Below are positions 9,101 through 16,850 of a stretch of DNA of 64,000 nucleotides, in pieces. Origin of the DNA: an uncultured Bacteroidales bacterium (lineage in GTDB: Bacteria > Bacteroidota > Bacteroidia > Bacteroidales > P3); assembly GCA_900316515.1 (NCBI GenBank), contig ONDE01000003.1, positions 80,347-144,346 of the forward strand, given 5' to 3'. Made by a program: the position numbers and the translations under genes. The notes beneath the pieces were generated by a model. It was given only the letters and a program-made list of their open reading frames with translations, was not told where the DNA came from and ran no database searches. Position 1 is the first letter of the stretch. Each line of letters begins with the position of its first letter.

Positions 9101-11943
9101 TCTACCGCTTTGTGTCGTGGAGCGACGGTGACACCGCCGCCGTGCGCGAGGTGACGGTGGTTGCCGACATTGAGCTCATGGCCATCTTCAGCGAGGTGGA
9201 GAAACTCACCGTGGTGGCCCTCAGCAACAACAACCAATGGGGTACGGTGACGGCATCGGAGAGCAGTGTTGCCTACGGCAGCACCGTCACGCTGACAGCC
9301 ACAGAGAACGAGCACTACCACCTGATGCGTTGGAACGACCTGGACGACACCATGCATGTGCGTACTATTACCGTTGTCAAGGACACGGTGGTTACCGCCA
9401 TCTTTATTGTCGACAACCAAACCCTGACTCTCGACGTGGAGGGTAACGGCACCGTGAACGGCGCCGGCGAATATGCCTACGGTTCGCAGGCCATGTTCTA
9501 TGCCACCGCCGGTGAGCACAGCCACTTCGTGCGTTGGAGCGACAGTGTGACCGACAATCCCCGCACGGTGGTGATGGATGGCGACAAGAGCTTCACGGCC
9601 ATCTTAGGCACCGACAGTGTCGTTGTGCTGGCATCGGCAGTGAACGGCATAGTGAATGCTGAGCGTACCGTTGTGCTCTATGGCGACTCGGTAACCTTGA
9701 CGGCTACCGGCAACGAGCACTACCACCTGATGCGTTGGAGCGACATGAACGACACCATGCATGTGCGTACAATCATTGCCGACAAGGATACCTCGGTTAC
9801 CGCCATCTTTGTTCTCGACAACCAAACCCTGACCCTCGACGTGGAGGGTAACGGCACCGTGAACGGCGCCGACGAATATGCCTACGGTTCGCAGGCCATG
9901 TTCTATGCCACCGCCGGTGAGCACAGCCACTTCGTGCGTTGGAGCGACAGCGTGACCGACAATCCCCGCACGGTGGTGATGGATGGCGACAAGAGCTTCA
10001 CAGCCATCTTCGGCACCGACAGTGTCGTTGTGCTGGCATCGGCAGTGAACGGCAGCGTGAATGCCGAGCGCACCGTGGTGCTCTATGGCGACTCGGTGAC
10101 CTTGACGGCTGCCGGCAACGAGCACTACAGCCACTTCCAGGGATGGAGCCGCAACGGTGTGGCCTATGACGGTGATGAGACCATCAGCTTCGTGGCCGCC
10201 GAGGATGCCTCGTTCGTGGCTTCGTTTGCCATCGACACCGTGACACTTGCCGCCGAGGCGAACAACCGCCAGTGGGGTTATGTTACCGGCTCTGCTGCCG
10301 GCGAGTACGCCTATGGCACCGAGGTGACCCTGGTGGCCGTAAGCCTTGAGAACAGCCACTTCGAGGGTTGGTTCAACGAGGCCGACAGCAACATGACCGA
10401 CACCCTCGGTACTGCCGACACGCTGAGCCTACAGCTTGTGGAAGACAGAAGCGTTGTGGCAGTCTTCGCGCGCGATACATATATTATAGATGTTACCAGC
10501 TCGGATACCACGATGGGTACGGTGACCGGTGGCGGCGTATACAACTACCACGACCTGGTGGTTGTGGAAGCACAGGCCAACGAGGGTTACCTCTTCATGG
10601 GTTGGAGCGACAGTGTTGCCGAGGCCAGCCGCTACATCTATGTGGAGAGCGACACTGCGGTGACGGCTCTTTTCGACCACGAGCATCATACCGTCAGCGT
10701 TATCATCAACGACACGACGATGGGTACTGTGCTCGGCGCAGGTGTCTACAACTGGGGCGACACCGCCTACCTGACGGCTGTGCCCAACAATAACTTCACC
10801 TTCTTGGGCTTCAACTCCACCATGAACGGCGATATGACCTTCAGCATTGTGGTGACGGAAGATGTGGTGGTCACCGCCACCTTCGACCACAAGCCCGTGC
10901 GTCTGTATACCGAGGCCGAGAACGGCAGGGTAGAGGCTGTCATTTCCGGTATTGAGGCCAACACCGACCGTCAGCCCATTATGGCCCGCTACTCGGACGA
11001 TGTGACGTTGACCGCCGTGGCCGACGAGCACTACAGCTTCGTGGAGTGGCAGAGCTACTACCTCGTGTACGACACCGTGTACGACACCATCACTGTTATC
11101 GACAGCATCTGGATTGTGTCGACCTATTTCAACGATGACGGCGAAGAAATAACGGTCTACGACACCCTGTCGCACACCGAGGCTGTACAGATTGTCAATA
11201 GCACCCGTATTGCCGACACTGTTATGACCGAGAACCCCTACCAGTTCAACATCACCTGCGACCGTGTCATGGTGGCTGTGTTCGAGCCTAGACTCTACAC
11301 CGTCAACATCAGCGGCCTGCACGGTATGTATTCGGGCGATGGTATCTATAGATACGGCGACACTGTGACCATCAGCTGCGAGCCCGATGTGAACTATCGC
11401 TTCATCGGTTGGTCGGGAGTGAGCGAGTACGATGTGCTCGTGAACGAGAATCCCTGCACCTTCGTGATTGAGCGCGACATGAACATCATAGGCTACTGCG
11501 AGGCCGTAAACTTCCACCTCGTTGTCGAAGCTTCGCCTGCCGAGGGCGGTGTGGTCTCGGGTACGGGCTACTATGAGTTTGCCTCGAACGTTGTGATTAC
11601 TGCCACAGCTCACGAGGGATACCGCTTCATCTCGTGGAGCGACGGCGACACCAATGCCATACGTACCATCACCGTGACAAGCGACACAACATTCACGGCC
11701 ATCTTCCGCAACCTCGGCATCGAGCAGACGGATATGAGCGATGTGAATATCTATGCCACTGGCGATGCCGTCGTGGTTGACGGTGCCAACGGTATGACGG
11801 TGCGTCTGTTCGACGCTCTGGGCCGTGTGGTGGCCACCGCCGAGGCTCATGGTGAAAGTCTGAGAATCCCCGTGAAGACTACGGGAGTGTACCTTGTGCA
11901 GGTTGGCAACGCCCCCGCACGCCGTGTCATGCTGATGCGTTGA
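3148..11943 (+). CDS. Giant T9SS-secreted surface protein with InlB/Flg_new-type repeats
   Basis: A 2931-aa protein. Residues 1-22 form a signal peptide (MRKRILLMC...LMAQ). Two fibronectin-III-like segments lie at about 205-300 (VENLTASS...LDLSWEV) and 465-550, flanking a probable jelly-roll region. From about 555 to 2855 I count some 31 repeats of 65-80 aa with the pattern YxYGxxVTLTATxxxxYHFxxWSDGxxxNPRTxxVxxDxxxTAxF, typical of bacterial InlB B-repeat / Flg_new_2 modules. The last 75 residues (VNIYATGDAVVV... MTVRLFDALGRVV... TTGVYLVQVG...RRVMLMR) are a T9SS type A sorting domain. The protein is therefore likely exported across the outer membrane and anchored or released, probably for adhesion. 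Modules 21-25 include a recent duplication (see 9305-10125). The gene ends at a bidirectional terminator. Confidence 0.92.
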   Translation: MRKRILLMCAMALLGLAPLMAQDMTVTIADGATVNPNMPFVNSNAKGWSQSIYTASMINLPAGGQITAIAYECAQLPTTAWEQPQVTIYMANTSMSAAGSRTDWLQADTMTQVYSGTNAEATELGWHTITLTTPFEYTGGNLAIVVSKNGTAAITALRYKVHNGDPAVTGSALHITATNTQPTGNGVQTKNLPNIKITLVPNAACMAVENLTASSSAAGLDLSWEVNTLSTTPLNYEIEYGHHGFTRGEGTVVVTPDATPSYTITGLEPLSRQDVYVRAICGVGDTAPYVMISPSYCAPVTLPWTWDAPASDVTAYTSWNINNELPNCWEFPGLSTTAAGWPRIFAARDATFGLHLQVRNNAGNPAPGYVVFPEIDANLSQTAISLNASFGSTPFPTFQYGYMTNTADPSTFIALGDFVAGDNYKIIRESGINPPDNARLALRVAGANSAPLKISNIHIEELPTCQRPANLDTTRITTSSISLSWTGEFNTGESYLVYLTEFNQPDNVVTSAIVSTQEKTFPGLDPVHVYDAYVAKVCGMGNNSDTIKLGGITTYGTFQLTSNNNAWGTVSGVTTGPYNRPVKVYATPAPHYHFVKWVFDGGANEYTMNPMQQIYICRADNPMLQAIFVPDTFNVSVTSHNNVRGTAAITTGATRMAYGSTLTVEATPASGYVFRGWNDGSTANPYTITVEREVNLVANFATNEEVLSKCSFDNSDWVTIVADNPDTIVPINTVIHYTVTLNDPEHYSLTGWRGLGSDPAPVEGPAGTWTVTHTATVSTVISPVISPNMYDLVLNVNAAGLTFGNITPEPGMHSYEFGSKVTIFAEPNQHCKFNGWSDNSTAARRDLTIMGNQTLEANFSRDSFDVTANINVDAAGTVSATDGDGNVRGRYAYDEIVYLTAVKNTHYSFGRWTDGRNAITSPETHFRVYKNQSWTAVMGMEQFTISGNVVNGDGNVTPASVLADYNSQVVLTANDGEHYTFLRWDDGETDNPRTIVATATRTYRAEYSPREYAIATADDGHGTVSGAGNYSYGTTATLTATPGEGYHFDHWTNSADAVVLGGATINVPVEGNETYTAHFALIDYTVKITAQSRGELNTGNIFTTTAHIGDSWTVTATSIAPVRYVFKGWSDLNMDNPRTFTVVSSPIEAEAIFAEADEVSVSATASPAGSGSTAYSGTGSYTPGDLVTMTATPAEGWKFKHWMPGTVNAQTYSFIIVSDTALTAVFEPETLYVSVSSNDAAMGGTAGSGEVEYDGSKTVTATAAAGYRLRGWTVNGVYSDGTSPYTINNIHENTTVVAEFEVQTYTVTLNGVNTTFEGEGSYPYGSLVTIKATPDEHYDFMWWSDGILNAERTVMVTENIYLTATVMQHGYTVTPVSDDVTMGTVSAPVTKSYGESVTVTAEPYEHYDFLYWEDGTHSEATYSFAVTRDTILHAFFAPKHYSVTLTQPAATYGSIELTDGDTVGGCVNGTVLTYTANENDGMNFMRWIVNGAVRTGNPLTIVVHGNTTIEAEYEQALYHATIATNNSTMGTAVGTGNYYWGETVNPVAVVNDTNAYRFVSWSDGETALSHTPVTVNGDVNLTAVFGDRDRLMVAVLSNNDSWGSAVASATSVLMNTDVDIAATAATDYHFVEWSDGDTNNSRTITVTDNVVLTAIFARNQVRLAYGDAENGTVSGADTGMYDLGSRVTFYAEADENYHFAGWQDDNTDNPRTVVLSADNTFTPSFAKDQYTVTTVMANGVVTAGGTYDYGTALALTATADENYLFDGWMRNGMPYDGTENINITVTENVTFEALTAKSQRTFSVAVAEVGTGYVDGTAAGSYDFDAAISVTAMPALNYHFVCWNNDMEMTNPHIDTTLANGDVSLTAYFAIDTYNVSVATTVGGNVDSSINGSYNYGDVVMFVATPDEGYVFANWDGDINMTVNPMAEGVRGNISHVAYFTLAQHTLTVSSNNAVMGTAAIDDPQPTYLHGATATVRATSNDNNLYRFVSWSDGDTAAVREVTVVADIELMAIFSEVEKLTVVALSNNNQWGTVTASESSVAYGSTVTLTATENEHYHLMRWNDLDDTMHVRTITVVKDTVVTAIFIVDNQTLTLDVEGNGTVNGAGEYAYGSQAMFYATAGEHSHFVRWSDSVTDNPRTVVMDGDKSFTAILGTDSVVVLASAVNGIVNAERTVVLYGDSVTLTATGNEHYHLMRWSDMNDTMHVRTIIADKDTSVTAIFVLDNQTLTLDVEGNGTVNGADEYAYGSQAMFYATAGEHSHFVRWSDSVTDNPRTVVMDGDKSFTAIFGTDSVVVLASAVNGSVNAERTVVLYGDSVTLTAAGNEHYSHFQGWSRNGVAYDGDETISFVAAEDASFVASFAIDTVTLAAEANNRQWGYVTGSAAGEYAYGTEVTLVAVSLENSHFEGWFNEADSNMTDTLGTADTLSLQLVEDRSVVAVFARDTYIIDVTSSDTTMGTVTGGGVYNYHDLVVVEAQANEGYLFMGWSDSVAEASRYIYVESDTAVTALFDHEHHTVSVIINDTTMGTVLGAGVYNWGDTAYLTAVPNNNFTFLGFNSTMNGDMTFSIVVTEDVVVTATFDHKPVRLYTEAENGRVEAVISGIEANTDRQPIMARYSDDVTLTAVADEHYSFVEWQSYYLVYDTVYDTITVIDSIWIVSTYFNDDGEEITVYDTLSHTEAVQIVNSTRIADTVMTENPYQFNITCDRVMVAVFEPRLYTVNISGLHGMYSGDGIYRYGDTVTISCEPDVNYRFIGWSGVSEYDVLVNENPCTFVIERDMNIIGYCEAVNFHLVVEASPAEGGVVSGTGYYEFASNVVITATAHEGYRFISWSDGDTNAIRTITVTSDTTFTAIFRNLGIEQTDMSDVNIYATGDAVVVDGANGMTVRLFDALGRVVATAEAHGESLRIPVKTTGVYLVQVGNAPARRVMLMR
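9305..10125 (+). repeat. Tandem duplication of a two-module block, 405-bp period
   Basis: The GACAACCAA motif at 9412 recurs at 9817, and about 400 bp on either side of that junction are almost identical at DNA level (for example TCGACGTGGAGGGTAACGG at both sites). The unit equals 135 codons, exactly two adhesin modules, so the frame is kept. Confidence 0.85.
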
Positions 11944-11964
11944 CGCGGCAGGGTACAAAAACAA

Positions 11965-11994
11965 TAGAGGCTGGCACGCAAGTGCCAGCCTCTA
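11965..11994. terminator. Bidirectional terminator hairpin
   Basis: A perfect 13-bp stem TAGAGGCTGGCAC / GTGCCAGCCTCTA with loop GCAA lies between the convergent adhesin and P-II-like genes. Confidence 0.85.
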
Positions 11995-12015
11995 CTGTTT
12001 TATAGACGTATGGAA

Positions 12016-12312
12016 TTAGAGGGTGGAAGCCTCGATGTTCCAGACGAAGGCGCGGATGCCTACTTCCTCGTTGCGCTTGTCGAGCTTGCGGACGGAGAGG
12101 AGCAGCTCGTCGACTTTGTCGTCGGGGACGACGGTGAGGATGGCGTTGTTCATCTCGGGCCAGGTGTGGGTGCCGCGGTGAGGGTCACCGTTGACGTTGC
12201 CGCGCCCCTGCACGTCTACCCACTGGCTGAAGCCGCGGATGCCGAGGGTGTCGAGCATATATTCCACACGTTCGTTGTTGGCCTGGTTGTAGATTATCAT
12301 TACACTTTTCAT
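12016..12312 (-). CDS. P-II-like small protein of the efflux cluster
   Basis: A 98-aa protein starting MKSVMIIYNQANNERVEYML, with the short ferredoxin-like layout expected of P-II-related proteins (beta strand VMIIYN, helix, then AILTVVPDDKVDELLLSVRKL). Small P-II-like genes next to RND efflux operons are common in Bacteroidota. The T-loop and nucleotide-binding residues of true GlnB/GlnK are not evident, so nitrogen signalling should not be assumed. It is the last gene of the TetR-TolC-MFP-RND series, separated from the RND gene by the repeat element at 12328-12503. It may sense a ligand and modulate the pump, but this is inference. Confidence 0.7.
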   Translation of the reverse strand: MKSVMIIYNQANNERVEYMLDTLGIRGFSQWVDVQGRGNVNGDPHRGTHTWPEMNNAILTVVPDDKVDELLLSVRKLDKRNEEVGIRAFVWNIEASTL

Positions 12313-12327
12313 GGTACTTTATTTTTT

Positions 12328-12503
12328 GTAGGTAAGTAGGTAAGTAGTTATCGCTTCGCTCGCCCTTGGCTCCATAAAGTCGCCGACCTATGGTTTGGGC
12401 AGTAGTTAAGAAAAATGCACTGTTGCTGTAATTGATGCTAGTTGCAGTATTGCCTTAACTACTGTCTACTTAACTACTTAACTACTATCAACTTAACTAC
12501 TTA
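12328..12503. repeat. Word repeat element with inverted arms (TTAACTACT type)
   Basis: The left arm (12328-12350) holds GTAGGTAAGTAGGTAAGTAG. The right arm (12455-12503) holds several copies of CTTAACTACT, the complementary word. About 100 bp of ordinary sequence lies between them. The right arm overlaps the RND gene's 3' end and supplies its last Lys codon and TAG stop (12497-12499). Confidence 0.7.
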
Positions 12504-15500
12504 TTCTCGTTCAAATCAATATTCATGAATACGAACTTCTTACGCTCTTTCTCCTTCTTCTCGATGTCGCCACGGCGGTTGAAGACGCCGTAGAGGACCG
12601 GCACCACGATGAGGGTGACGAAGGTGGAGACGGTGAGGCCACCGATGACCACGAGGCCCATGGTGGTCCACATCTCGGAGCCTTCGCTGTTGGAGGTGGC
12701 CATGGGTATCATGCCGAGGATGGTGGTGAAGGCCGTCATCAACACGGGACGCAGACGGCTTTGGCCGCTGATGGCGATGGCCTCGTTGAGGGCTATGCCA
12801 CGCTCGCGCATGAGGTTGATGTAGTCGACGAGCACGATACCGTTCTTGACGACGATACCGATGAGGAGCACCAAGCCGAGGAGGCCTATCATGTCGATGT
12901 TCTGTCCGGTGAAGTACATCATGAGCGAGACGCCGCTGATGGCGAAGGGGATGGAGAACATGATGATGAAAGGCTTGGCGAAGCTCTCGAACTGGGAGGC
13001 CATGACGATGTAGACGAGCATGAGGATGAGTGCGGCGAGCATCATCATGTCGCGTGTGGAGTCTTGCTGGTCTTTGTAGTTACCGGCGAGGGCGACATGG
13101 ATTTCGGCGGGTATGTTCACCTGGTCGAGCTCGCGCTGCACGCCCATGGCGAGTTCCTGGAGCGAGGTCTTGTAGGGCATCACCGTGAGGGTGAGGTAGC
13201 GCTGGCGGTTCTTGCGCTCGATGGTCGGCGGACACCAGTATTCGCTGATGGTGCCGAGCTCTTCGAGTTTGATGGTGCGGCCGGTGGCGGTGGGGATGGA
13301 GAGCTGCTCGATGTCGGAGATGGCGTCGCGGTATTCCTCGCGCAGGCGCACGACAATATTATACTCTTCGCCTTCTTCCTTGAGGAAGCCGCCGGACATG
13401 CCGTTGACGCGGTTGCGGATGTACATGGCCACGGTGCTCTCGTTGAGGCCGTGGAGGGCGAGCTTCTGCTTGTCGAGTTCAATCTTCAGCTCGGCGCGGT
13501 CTTCGTCGCGCGAGATCTTGGTGTCGCGGGCACCGGCGACGTTCTGCTCGACACGGCGTTTGAGTTCCTGCGTGAAGGCCGTGGTCTGGTCGAAGTCGTA
13601 GCCATAGACCTCGACGGAGAGGCTGTTGTTGGAGCCGCCACCCATGCCGCCGCCCTGGTTGACCTGGAAGGTGACCAGCTCGGGATATTCGGCGAAGCAC
13701 TGGCGCAGCACCTCCTGCATCTCGAAGATGGTGGTGGAACGCTCGTACTTCTTGGTGCAGCGGATGGTCATGGAGATCTTGTTGTTGGTGGTGCTGTTGA
13801 AGAGTGCGGCGAAGCCTGCATCGTCGTTGGAACCGGCCGAGGTGGAGACGACGATGACGTCGTCGCCCAGCAGGCGGTAGATGTCCTCTTCCATGTGGCG
13901 GGCGGTCTTGAGGGTCTCCTCGATGCGCGTGCCGCGCTGCAGCTCGGCATTGATGGAGATGCGGCCGTTGTCCTGTTCTTTCATGAAATCCATGCCTATA
14001 CGGCCTGTGATGAAGGGCAGGAGGGAGACGACGAAGAAGGCAAGGGCGATGAGGAGGGTGACGCGCTTGTGGCGCAGGCACCAGCGGAGGACGTTGGCGT
14101 AGGCGGCTTCGATGGCGTTGAAGGCGCGTGCTATGATGCGGTTGTAGAGCTTGCGCTCCTGCTTGTGGTTGTAGGCTTCCTCGTCCTCTTTCTTGAAGAA
14201 GAAGGGACGCTCGCGGAGCATCTTGGACGAGAGCATGGGGATGAGGGTGATGGCGGCGGTGGTGGAGACGCAGACGACGATGGTGATGATCCAGCCCATC
14301 TCCTTCATGAAGATACCCATCATGCCGGGGAGCATAGTCAGCGGCACGAAAACGGCCACGAGGACCAGGGTGGTGGCGATGACGGAGGTCCACACCTCGT
14401 TGGTGGCGCAGATGGCAGCCTCGCGGGGATTCTCGCCGCGCTCGATATGCTTGGTGATGTTCTCGAGGACCACGATAGCATCGTCGACCACCATACCGAT
14501 GGCCACGGTGAGCGAAGCCAGCGAGATGATGTTGAGCGAGGAATCGGCAAGGAGGAGGTAGATGAACGAGGTGACGAGTGAGATGGGGATGGTGAGGGCG
14601 ATGATGACGGTGGAACGCCAGTTGCCGAGGAAGATGAGCACCACGAGCACGACGAAGAGCAGAGCGTAGAAGATGGACTCGGAGAGGCCGTTGATGGCGT
14701 TGACAATCTCCTCGGAGCCGTCGCGGATGTTGGTGACCTCGATGTCGGGCGGCATGGTCTTCATGATTTGCTCCATTTCGGCGCGCACCTCGCGGGCGAT
14801 GGCCACGGTGTTGGCGCCGGTCTGCTTGGTGATGATGAGACGGGCACCGTCGTGACCGTTGATCTTCTCGTCGAGCGAGAGGTCCTTGATGGTGTCGCGG
14901 ACGGTGGCGAGGTCGCGCACGAAGACCTGCTTGCCGGTCATGGTGGTGGTGACCACGATGTCGGCTATTTCGGAGCTCTCGACATATTCGCCCTTGACAC
15001 GCATCTGATACTGCTCTTTGCCCATCTTGACGGTGCCGGAGGCGAGGTCGAGGTTGTTGGCCGAGATGGCTTGTCCGACGAGCTCAAGGGGTATGCCGTA
15101 GGAGTCGAGCTGTTTGGGGTCGAGGTCGATATAGACGTAGCGCTCGGGGGCGCCGCTGACAGTGATGTTGCCGATGCCGTCGACGCGGTTGAGCACGTTG
15201 ACAACGTTGTCCTCGAGGATGCGGTCGAGACCGGAGTAGCTCTCTTGGGCGGTGAAGCCGTAGACCATGATGGGCATGGCGCTGGAGTTGAGCTTCAGAA
15301 TCATGGGACGCGACACGCCGTCGGGCAGGTTGTCGTAGAGCAGGTCGACATAGGAACGGATGTCGTTGAGGGCTTCGTCGATGTCGGAGCCCCATTCGAA
15401 CTCGAGGGTCACGACCGAGATATTGTCCTTCGAGGTGGAGGTGATGTTCTTCAGACCGTCGACGCTGTTGAGCGAGTTCTCGACCAGCTTGGTGATGTTG

Positions 15501-15682
15501 GTCTCGATCTCGCTGGCGTTGGCGCCGGCGTAGGTGGTCATCACGGTGACGTATGGCGGGTCCATCTCGGGCATCTGGTCGATGGGCAGACGCGAGAGGG
15601 AGAAGAGGCCCAGCACGATGACGGCCACGAAGATGAGGCCTGTGGTGATGGGCTTGTTGATTGCTGTCTTATAGATTGCCAT
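12497..15682 (-). CDS. RND efflux permease, HAE1/AcrB family
   Basis: A 1061-aa inner-membrane pump of the size expected for AcrB/MexB relatives. It begins MAIYKTAINKPITTGLIFVA (TM1) and keeps the TM4 proton-relay signature GMVVDDAIVVLENI with two Asp, the TM2-3 segment GNWRSTVIIALTIPISLVTS, and the C-terminal half signatures GIVVKNGIVLVDYINLMRERG and RLRPVLMTAFTTILGMIP. Two large periplasmic loops are present. It acts with the membrane-fusion protein (15763-16797) and TolC-like channel (16845-18239) as a tripartite drug or metabolite exporter. The substrate cannot be told from sequence. The stop codon lies inside a repeat arm. Confidence 0.93.
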   Translation of the reverse strand: MAIYKTAINKPITTGLIFVAVIVLGLFSLSRLPIDQMPEMDPPYVTVMTTYAGANASEIETNITKLVENSLNSVDGLKNITSTSKDNISVVTLEFEWGSDIDEALNDIRSYVDLLYDNLPDGVSRPMILKLNSSAMPIMVYGFTAQESYSGLDRILEDNVVNVLNRVDGIGNITVSGAPERYVYIDLDPKQLDSYGIPLELVGQAISANNLDLASGTVKMGKEQYQMRVKGEYVESSEIADIVVTTTMTGKQVFVRDLATVRDTIKDLSLDEKINGHDGARLIITKQTGANTVAIAREVRAEMEQIMKTMPPDIEVTNIRDGSEEIVNAINGLSESIFYALLFVVLVVLIFLGNWRSTVIIALTIPISLVTSFIYLLLADSSLNIISLASLTVAIGMVVDDAIVVLENITKHIERGENPREAAICATNEVWTSVIATTLVLVAVFVPLTMLPGMMGIFMKEMGWIITIVVCVSTTAAITLIPMLSSKMLRERPFFFKKEDEEAYNHKQERKLYNRIIARAFNAIEAAYANVLRWCLRHKRVTLLIALAFFVVSLLPFITGRIGMDFMKEQDNGRISINAELQRGTRIEETLKTARHMEEDIYRLLGDDVIVVSTSAGSNDDAGFAALFNSTTNNKISMTIRCTKKYERSTTIFEMQEVLRQCFAEYPELVTFQVNQGGGMGGGSNNSLSVEVYGYDFDQTTAFTQELKRRVEQNVAGARDTKISRDEDRAELKIELDKQKLALHGLNESTVAMYIRNRVNGMSGGFLKEEGEEYNIVVRLREEYRDAISDIEQLSIPTATGRTIKLEELGTISEYWCPPTIERKNRQRYLTLTVMPYKTSLQELAMGVQRELDQVNIPAEIHVALAGNYKDQQDSTRDMMMLAALILMLVYIVMASQFESFAKPFIIMFSIPFAISGVSLMMYFTGQNIDMIGLLGLVLLIGIVVKNGIVLVDYINLMRERGIALNEAIAISGQSRLRPVLMTAFTTILGMIPMATSNSEGSEMWTTMGLVVIGGLTVSTFVTLIVVPVLYGVFNRRGDIEKKEKERKKFVFMNIDLNENK

Positions 15683-15691
15683 TATTCTTTA

Positions 15692-15766
15692 GTTTTAAGT
15701 ATTAAGTTTTAAGCTGTAAGTGGGGCGGGTCCACTTAAGACTTACAGCTTACAGCTCACAGCTTAA
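15692..15766. repeat. Word repeat hairpin (ACTTACAGCTTA type)
   Basis: The left arm 15693-15721 (words of TTTTAAGTATTAAG and GCTGTAAGT) and right arm 15733-15766 (ACTTAAGACTTACAGC and ACAGCTCACAGCTTAA) are inverted complements around the centre GGGGCGGGTCC. The right end provides the TAA stop of the membrane-fusion gene (15763-15765). Confidence 0.75.
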
Positions 15767-16797
15767 TCTACGATTTCAAGGGTTGCACCATCAACTAATC
15801 TTGCCTGTCCGGTGACAACGAGGCGGTCGCCGGCTTTGAGGGCATCGGTCTCGACGGGGATAATCTCGATGCGGTCGTCGAAGCGCTGGCCGAGGGTGAC
15901 GGCCACGCGGCGGGCGGTGGTGCCGTCGGCGACGAAGACATAGCGGTCGTTGCTTCCGGTGAGCTTCAGGACGCTCTGGTAGGGGACGACGATGGCGTCG
16001 ACCTCACCCACAGCGAGGTGGGTACGGACATACATGCCGGGACGTATCTTCTCGGCATTGTTGGGGATGTTGAGTTTGGCTTGGAAAGTGTGGCTCTGCG
16101 GGTCGATGGTGGGGTAGACAATCTCGATGGTGGCGGGGAAGGTCTCGCCGGGGTAGATGTCGCTCTCGATGTCGACCTTCATGCCCTGCTTGACGAGGGG
16201 GAAGTAGGTCTCGGGGATGTTGATGATGGCCTTCAGACGGTTGATCTGGGTCAGCGTGAGGATGGGCTGGCCGGCATACATCTCGCCGTCCTCGTAGTAT
16301 TTGGCGCTGATGACACCGGCGAACTGGGCCTTGACGAAGGTGTTCTGCTCGAGGAAGCGTTCGTTCTCGGTGAGTTGGTCGTAGCCGGCCTTGGTCTGGT
16401 CGTAGACCTGCTGGCTGATGGAGCCGCTCTGTTTCAAGGCGCTGACGCGCTCGAACTCGGTCTTGGTGGAGGCGAGGTTGATGCGGGTGGTGTTGAGCTG
16501 GGTCTGGTCCATGCGGACGAGCATGGAGCCTTTCTGCACGCGGCTGCCCACCTCGACGTAGATGTGCTCGATGTGGCCAGTGAGAGAAGGCGAGATGTTC
16601 ATGGTCTCGTAGCCTTCGAGGGTTGCCGAGAGTTCGAGGCTCTTGGCGATGCGCTCGCTCTCGAGGGTGAGGACTTTCACCTTCTCGGCCTCTTTCTGTG
16701 TGGTGGTGGCTCCTTTGGGACCACCGGCATTGTTGCCGCAGGCCGCGAGGACGGCAGTGGCAAGGACGATTGCAATGTTTTTAAATATCTTGTTCAT
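15763..16797 (-). CDS. RND efflux membrane-fusion (periplasmic adaptor) protein
   Basis: A 344-aa lipoprotein adaptor. The signal has the lipobox VLAA-C (cysteine at about residue 20). The mature part contains the split lipoyl/barrel-sandwich domain (ISPSLTGHIEHIYVEVGSRV near 68 and the matching half AGVISAKYYEDGEMY near 160) around a coiled-coil hairpin (INLASTKTEFERVSALKQSG). A beta-barrel domain (FPLVKQGMKVDIESD) and membrane-proximal domain follow. It links the RND pump to the TolC-like channel. It is the third gene of the series, 47 nt downstream of the TolC-like gene. Confidence 0.93.
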   Translation of the reverse strand: MNKIFKNIAIVLATAVLAACGNNAGGPKGATTTQKEAEKVKVLTLESERIAKSLELSATLEGYETMNISPSLTGHIEHIYVEVGSRVQKGSMLVRMDQTQLNTTRINLASTKTEFERVSALKQSGSISQQVYDQTKAGYDQLTENERFLEQNTFVKAQFAGVISAKYYEDGEMYAGQPILTLTQINRLKAIINIPETYFPLVKQGMKVDIESDIYPGETFPATIEIVYPTIDPQSHTFQAKLNIPNNAEKIRPGMYVRTHLAVGEVDAIVVPYQSVLKLTGSNDRYVFVADGTTARRVAVTLGQRFDDRIEIIPVETDALKAGDRLVVTGQARLVDGATLEIVD

Positions 16798-16810
16798 TGT
16801 TGCTATTTAA

Positions 16811-16850
16811 TTACTTAACTACTTAACTACTGTCTACTTAACTACTAATT
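16811..16850. repeat. Word repeat, single arm (ACTTAACTACT)
   Basis: Three to four copies of CTTAACTACT lie between the TolC-like and adaptor genes. The word is the same as at 12455-12503. It overlaps the TAG stop of the TolC-like gene (16845-16847). Confidence 0.65.

Noticed and set aside
12761..14581. 606-aa frame antisense to the RND permease, and 794-aa frame (30441-32825) antisense to hppA
   Set aside because: Low-complexity Glu/Asp/Val/Gly-rich translations mirroring the real genes, which have full conserved motifs.
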